Below, piece by piece: positions 21,564 to 24,788 of a stretch of DNA of 24,788 bases; position 1 is the stretch's first letter, and each line of letters opens with the position of its first letter. The notes under the pieces were generated by a model, which was given only the letters and a program-made list of their open reading frames with translations, did not search any database and was not told where the DNA came from. A program made the translations under genes and the position numbers. The stretch is from a virus: the IMG/VR virus record IMGVR_UViG_3300021579_000038, positions 1 through 24,788 of that record; one strand, written 5' to 3'.

Positions 21564-22846
21564 TGCCTCCGCCGTATGTTTTTTCTGCCTCACAAGTGTC
21601 TACATACCTTTTGTGCCCTCGAAAGTGGGGGTGGCAGAAGATTGCGAAGCTTCCTTCCCCGCAAGCGGCGAGCGCAGCATTCGGCGAGCGGACGCACACA
21701 CAATTAGAAGGCTACCTCAACGGAGGACATCTTGACCTGACGACCGACGAAGGCAAGGTCGCGATGTCCGGGATACATCACCTTCCCGCGCCCGGGACTC
21801 CAGGACTAAAGACGGAGGTCGAATGGTACCTCGAGCCGAACCACGGGAAGTGGAAGTACATGGGGTACAAGGACTTCGTCCACCATATCCCCGGTAGCAC
21901 TCCGCTCGTCGGCGACCACAAGACGACGTCCGATTTGAAGTGGGCAAAGACGGAAGACGATCTCCTACACGACCCGCAAGCGATTCTGTATGCGGCGGAT
22001 GAAGTCGTAAAGACGGGTTCGGACGAGGTTGAACTTCATTGGGTTTATTACCAAACACGTGGCGCGAAGAAATCTAAGAAGGTCGCATTACGTGTGATGC
22101 AGGAACACGTATTTACAGTACTAGAAGAAATTGAGCTTGTCGCTGAAGAGATGGCGAGCTATTTAGATAATCAGCCCGCGGTACTCGATATGCCGTTCAA
22201 CCCAAGTGGTTGCGAAGCATTCGGCGGATGCCCTTTCAGAGCTAATTGCAACCTAAACCCGTTTCAGAGGAGTAAGGCAATGTCGGAGACAAGTCTCATG
22301 GATCGATTGAAGCAACGCAAGGCCGCGGCGCCGCAAGCCGTGAACCCGCCCGAGTATCAGCCTCCGCCGAAACAGGAAATGCGCGCGGCGGAACCCGTGG
22401 AAGCAGCGGTGCCCGCTGTTCCCGAAGAGACCTCGGAGGCGGTAGCAGAGGCCGCGGCCGAAGCGGTGCCCGAAGCGGTAGTAACGAAAGTGTTACGAAA
22501 GCCTCGCGCTAAGAAAGAAACCGTCGCAGAAGTCGTTGCGGAACTTCCCGCGGAAGTCATCCGTCCAATTCAGACGCTTTACATCGATTGTTTCCCGGTC
22601 GGGAAGCCCGCTCGGTTTGCGGAGAACGTATTCGCCGCGGCGAGGGACGCTATCCGAGCCTCCCATGGCGTCGAGGATTGGCGTCTTATCAATTACACGG
22701 GAGGCGGGGTATTCGCGGAGACGGTCGGGCGTCTTTTAGATACCGGGGAATTCGGAGACATCGTTATTTCGACGAAGACACACGAGGCGCAGACAGCGCT
22801 TAGCGTCTTTACGGCTCGCGCTCGCGAGATTGTGAGGGGGCTATGA
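21563..22846 (+). CDS. Fe-S PD-(D/E)XK nuclease (Cas4/RecB-like) with extra C-terminal domain
   Basis: 427 residues from ATG 21563; a TTG at 21527 would add 12 residues read from the promoter repeat. FSASQVSTYLLCPRKWGWQK carries Cys18. Motifs are GERTH (41-45), Asp104 in GYKDFV, Asp118-x-Lys120 in GDHKTTSD, and Gln139 in HDPQAILYA. Cys217, Cys223 and Cys229 complete a four-Cys iron-sulfur site as in Cas4/AddB nucleases. Residues about 245-330 are an Ala/Glu/Pro-rich linker, and about 333-427 form a distinct domain (RPIQTLYIDCFPVGKPARFA, then INYTGGGVFAETVGRLLDTG) of unknown role. It is likely an exonuclease for phage DNA recombination or replication. The first gene of the rightward operon, it overlaps the next gene by ATGA. 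Confidence 0.88.
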   Translation: MPPPYVFSASQVSTYLLCPRKWGWQKIAKLPSPQAASAAFGERTHTQLEGYLNGGHLDLTTDEGKVAMSGIHHLPAPGTPGLKTEVEWYLEPNHGKWKYMGYKDFVHHIPGSTPLVGDHKTTSDLKWAKTEDDLLHDPQAILYAADEVVKTGSDEVELHWVYYQTRGAKKSKKVALRVMQEHVFTVLEEIELVAEEMASYLDNQPAVLDMPFNPSGCEAFGGCPFRANCNLNPFQRSKAMSETSLMDRLKQRKAAAPQAVNPPEYQPPPKQEMRAAEPVEAAVPAVPEETSEAVAEAAAEAVPEAVVTKVLRKPRAKKETVAEVVAELPAEVIRPIQTLYIDCFPVGKPARFAENVFAAARDAIRASHGVEDWRLINYTGGGVFAETVGRLLDTGEFGDIVISTKTHEAQTALSVFTARAREIVRGL

Positions 22847-23100
22847 AATCCGCATATGTCATTGGCGTGAGTGTCGGGGAAGGCGCCGCTCCATTGTACT
22901 TGAACGACAAGTTCGACAAAGGGGAACTCGTGTTTACGACGCTGATTACAAAGGCCGCAATCTTCCAAGAGAAGAGTATCGCGTGCAAAGTCGCAGACGC
23001 GTTCGAAGGTGCTCGGTTCAAAGGCGCGTTCGTCCAGTGTGTGGCCGTCGAGAGTGACTTCGTCGGGAAGGACAAGGACGCTGAAAAATGTATGTCGTGA
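22843..23100 (+). CDS. Small protein, member 1 of a tandem family (85 residues)
   Basis: ATG overlaps the nuclease stop (ATGA). The product MKSAYVIGVSVGEGAAPLYL, then FTTLITKAAIFQEKSIACKV and a C-terminal FVQCVAVESDF, has the pattern beta strand, aromatic-Leu loop, 'T...A..F' helix, beta strand. The two following genes share it. I know no function for such domains; they are common as short ORFs in phage replication operons. Confidence 0.72.
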   Translation: MKSAYVIGVSVGEGAAPLYLNDKFDKGELVFTTLITKAAIFQEKSIACKVADAFEGARFKGAFVQCVAVESDFVGKDKDAEKCMS

Positions 23101-23264
23101 AGGTAGGCGCCAAGGAATACCTGAAAGGATTCGTTTGGTGGATACCTGTCATCGGGACTCGGAAGAAGGAAGCGAAGAAGTTCAAATTGAAACGCGACGC
23201 GAGGATTTCAGAAGCGTGCGTTAGCGTCACTGGGCGAGAGACCAAGATTGTGAGGTTGGCATGA
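23088..23264 (+). CDS. Small basic protein, member 2 of a tandem family (58 residues)
   Basis: ATG 23088 lies inside the end of the previous gene (13-base overlap) and the stop overlaps the next ATG (ATGA). The product is MYVVKVGAKEYLKGFVWWIP followed by TRKKEAKKFKLKRDARISEA and ends TKIVRLA. The pattern YVVKVG.-YLKGF, then 'EAKKF' helix and a final strand matches its neighbours. It is shorter and more basic than they are. Confidence 0.72.
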   Translation: MYVVKVGAKEYLKGFVWWIPVIGTRKKEAKKFKLKRDARISEACVSVTGRETKIVRLA

Positions 23265-23524
23265 AACGGAAGATTGGCGGAGCACGGAAGAAGCACATTG
23301 TTGGGTACAAGCTCCGAAGCGGGAACGGGCAGTATCTTTCAGGGTTCAGTTCAGACGAACTGAGTATGACTTTCAAAATACAGACTTGGTGGGAGGATGA
23401 GGCTAAGTACGCGATGAAGTTCGTGTATTATTGCGAATTAGCTGCTGTGACCCAGCTAATCGTGGATAGGAACCTGCGTGCCATCACCGTCGTAAAATAT
23501 TATGACGAGGACAGGGAAGATTGA
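23261..23524 (+). CDS. Small protein, member 3 of a tandem family (87 residues)
   Basis: ATG 23261 overlaps the previous stop (ATGA). The protein starts MKRKIGGARKKHIVGYKLRS, continues GNGQYLSGFSSDELSMTFKI, then WWEDEAKYAMKFVYYCELAA and ends with strand AITVVKYYDEDRED. 'HIVGY...QYLSGF', the 'WWEDEAKYAMKF' helix and last strand align by eye with members 1 and 2. The next gene starts at the overlapping TTGA. Confidence 0.72.
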   Translation: MKRKIGGARKKHIVGYKLRSGNGQYLSGFSSDELSMTFKIQTWWEDEAKYAMKFVYYCELAAVTQLIVDRNLRAITVVKYYDEDRED

Positions 23525-23715
23525 AAAACGTGTCATACGTTTGCACGGTGTGTCGCATTACTTCGAAAGCTTTGTCTTGTATCTGCCACCCTGAAAAGTC
23601 GGTGCTCGTAGAAGACAGCTCCATAAAACGTGGTCCGGACGGAAGGGTCATCGATTGTCAATTCAGTACTTCAGCAAACGACGTATCACGGAGACGCCAG
23701 AACTCCGCCGGATAA
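23521..23715 (+). CDS. Small cysteine-rich protein, possible zinc ribbon (64 residues)
   Basis: TTG 23521 overlaps the previous stop and is preceded by AGGGAAG. The N-terminus VSYVCTVCRITSKALSCICH carries CxxC and CxC, which could bind one zinc. The tail (SIKRGPDGRVIDCQFSTS) is polar. It overlaps the helicase start by 61 bases, so its last third is read in another frame of the helicase gene. Moderate confidence because of the TTG start and long overlap. Confidence 0.5.
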   Translation: MKNVSYVCTVCRITSKALSCICHPEKSVLVEDSSIKRGPDGRVIDCQFSTSANDVSRRRQNSAG

Positions 23716-24788
23716 AGAACCTACCCACGCGTACGTGGTCCGACGCGGACGCGAACAAGCTAGCCTCCGACCTTACGGAGCTTCTGAAGACCCCCCAAGG
23801 TAAGTGGAAGCTCCGTACGGTTCAGGCAATCGCGCTTTACGAAATGGGGACGTACGGAGGTCTCTTTGGTCCCATTCGAGTAGGCGGAGGTAAGACCCTA
23901 ACGACCCTCCTGGCCCCGTACGTTCTCGAGGCGAAGCGCCCTATCCTTCTTCTTCCCGCTGCACTCATTGAGAAGACCGAGAGGGAGCGCCGAGAACTCG
24001 CGAAGCATTGGCGTATCCCGGTGAACCTTCGAATCATGTCCTACGAAATGCTGGGTCGCGTGCAAGCGGCGGAGACGCTGACGTTCTACAAGCCAGACCT
24101 GATTATTTCGGACGAAAGTCATAAATTGAAGAACAAGCGGGCCGGCGTCACTCGACGCGTAGCTCGGTACATGCGGGAGCACCCGGATACGAAGTTCGTT
24201 GCGCTTTCCGGTACCGTGATGAAGGGCTCCATTCGGGACTTCGCGCACATCCTTCGGTGGTGTCTGAAAGACGGAGCGCCTATTCCGAAGACTGAGGGGG
24301 AACTAGAGGAGTGGGCGGATTCACTCGACGAGAAGGTGAACCCTCTCAACCGAATCAATCCAGGACCTCTCACGACGTTGGCCCCTGCTATGGGAGCCGA
24401 CGAACTCCAAGTCGCGCGGCGAGCGTTCCAGGCGAGGCTATGCAGCACTCCCGGAGTCGTCGCGACGAAGGCTGGGGAGGACGTGGATTGCTCGCTCTAC
24501 ATACGTGCGCTGAAGTACGACGTCTCCCCGATTACCGATAAGCACTTCCACACACTTCGGTCGAAGTGGGAGACGCCTGACGGGTGGGCCCTTTCCGAAG
24601 CCGTAGGGGTGTGGAGACATTCAAGGGAACTGGCGATCGGCCTGCATTATGCCTGGAGCCCTCGCCCACCGGAGGAATGGGTCAATCGTCGGAGAGAGTG
24701 GGCTGCGTTTGTGCGAGAGACACTCTCACATTCTCGGACCCTCGACACGGAGCTTCAAGTCGCGATGGCGTGTGACGCGGGGCAGCTC
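23655..24788 (+). CDS. SNF2/DEAD-type helicase, N-terminal part, cut by window edge
   Basis: The frame is open from 23595 to the right edge. TTG 23655 is the only good start, with SD GGAAGG eight bases upstream, giving 378 residues so far. Motifs in order are: Q-like LRTVQAIAL (53-61), Walker A VGGGKTLTT (76-84), ILLLPAALIEK (97-107), motif II ISDESHKLKNK (151-161) and motif III ALSGTVMKGS (183-192). The DESH box and 'HKLKN' are typical of SNF2-like phage helicases. Later residues (GWALSEAVGVWRHSRELAIG) match the accessory part before the second RecA domain, which lies beyond the window. It probably works with the nuclease and primase in replication or recombination. Confidence 0.9.
   Translation, partial: MSIQYFSKRRITETPELRRIKNLPTRTWSDADANKLASDLTELLKTPQGKWKLRTVQAIALYEMGTYGGLFGPIRVGGGKTLTTLLAPYVLEAKRPILLLPAALIEKTERERRELAKHWRIPVNLRIMSYEMLGRVQAAETLTFYKPDLIISDESHKLKNKRAGVTRRVARYMREHPDTKFVALSGTVMKGSIRDFAHILRWCLKDGAPIPKTEGELEEWADSLDEKVNPLNRINPGPLTTLAPAMGADELQVARRAFQARLCSTPGVVATKAGEDVDCSLYIRALKYDVSPITDKHFHTLRSKWETPDGWALSEAVGVWRHSRELAIGLHYAWSPRPPEEWVNRRREWAAFVRETLSHSRTLDTELQVAMACDAGQL

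Overview
The window is a stretch of a temperate tailed-phage genome (prophage or free phage), most probably a contractile-tailed (myovirus-type) phage of a Gram-negative bacterium. The evidence is a capsid and neck gene set typical of such phages (DUF2213 protease, cement protein, DUF2184-type major capsid protein, DUF4054 connector, gp10-like and LIC_12616-like neck proteins), the first 83 codons of a DUF3383-like tail sheath gene cut by the left edge, a tyrosine integrase, and lysis proteins that only make sense with an outer membrane (a lipobox spanin-like peptide and a lipoprotein). Most genes are GC-rich and tightly packed, with ATGA, GTGA or TAATG start-stop overlaps. I cannot name the host.

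Layout, left to right. 1-250 (-): sheath start. 335-1432 (+): integrase and a 43-residue membrane peptide. 1437-2955 (-): lysis block with endolysin, holin with a nested lipoprotein, and small partners. 2975-8241 (-): tail fibre and host-recognition block, consisting of a collagen-like repeat protein, three lectin-like proteins, and an M23 peptidase whose domain is split by a lectin-like insert. 8300-10318 (-): neck and connector genes. 10387-11025 (-): secreted metzincin lipoprotein. 11091-15628 (-): early or accessory block of very small genes, a shortened DnaN-like clamp, and an HTH regulator next to an array of palindromic operators. 15629-16302: AT-rich structured non-coding DNA. 16303-18927 (-): capsid protein, cement protein, protease. 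18928-19322: second AT-rich non-coding stretch. 19323-21524 (-): primase-polymerase/VapE-type helicase. 21563-24788 (+): divergent operon with a Fe-S PD-(D/E)XK nuclease, three related tiny proteins, a CxxC protein and the start of a SNF2-like helicase.

The main oddity of the layout is that the usual head-neck-sheath gene order is broken twice. About 6 kb of early genes separate the capsid protein from DUF4054, and about 8 kb of fibre, lysis and integration genes separate the neck from the sheath. Terminase and portal are not next to the protease either. The best candidates for something undescribed are the non-coding region 15690-16120 (sigma54-like promoter, three-way-junction fold, hairpin plus T-run), the tandem stem-loop repeats at 11526-11651, and the metzincin lipoprotein. 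All readings come from inspection of the sequence only; no searches were run.
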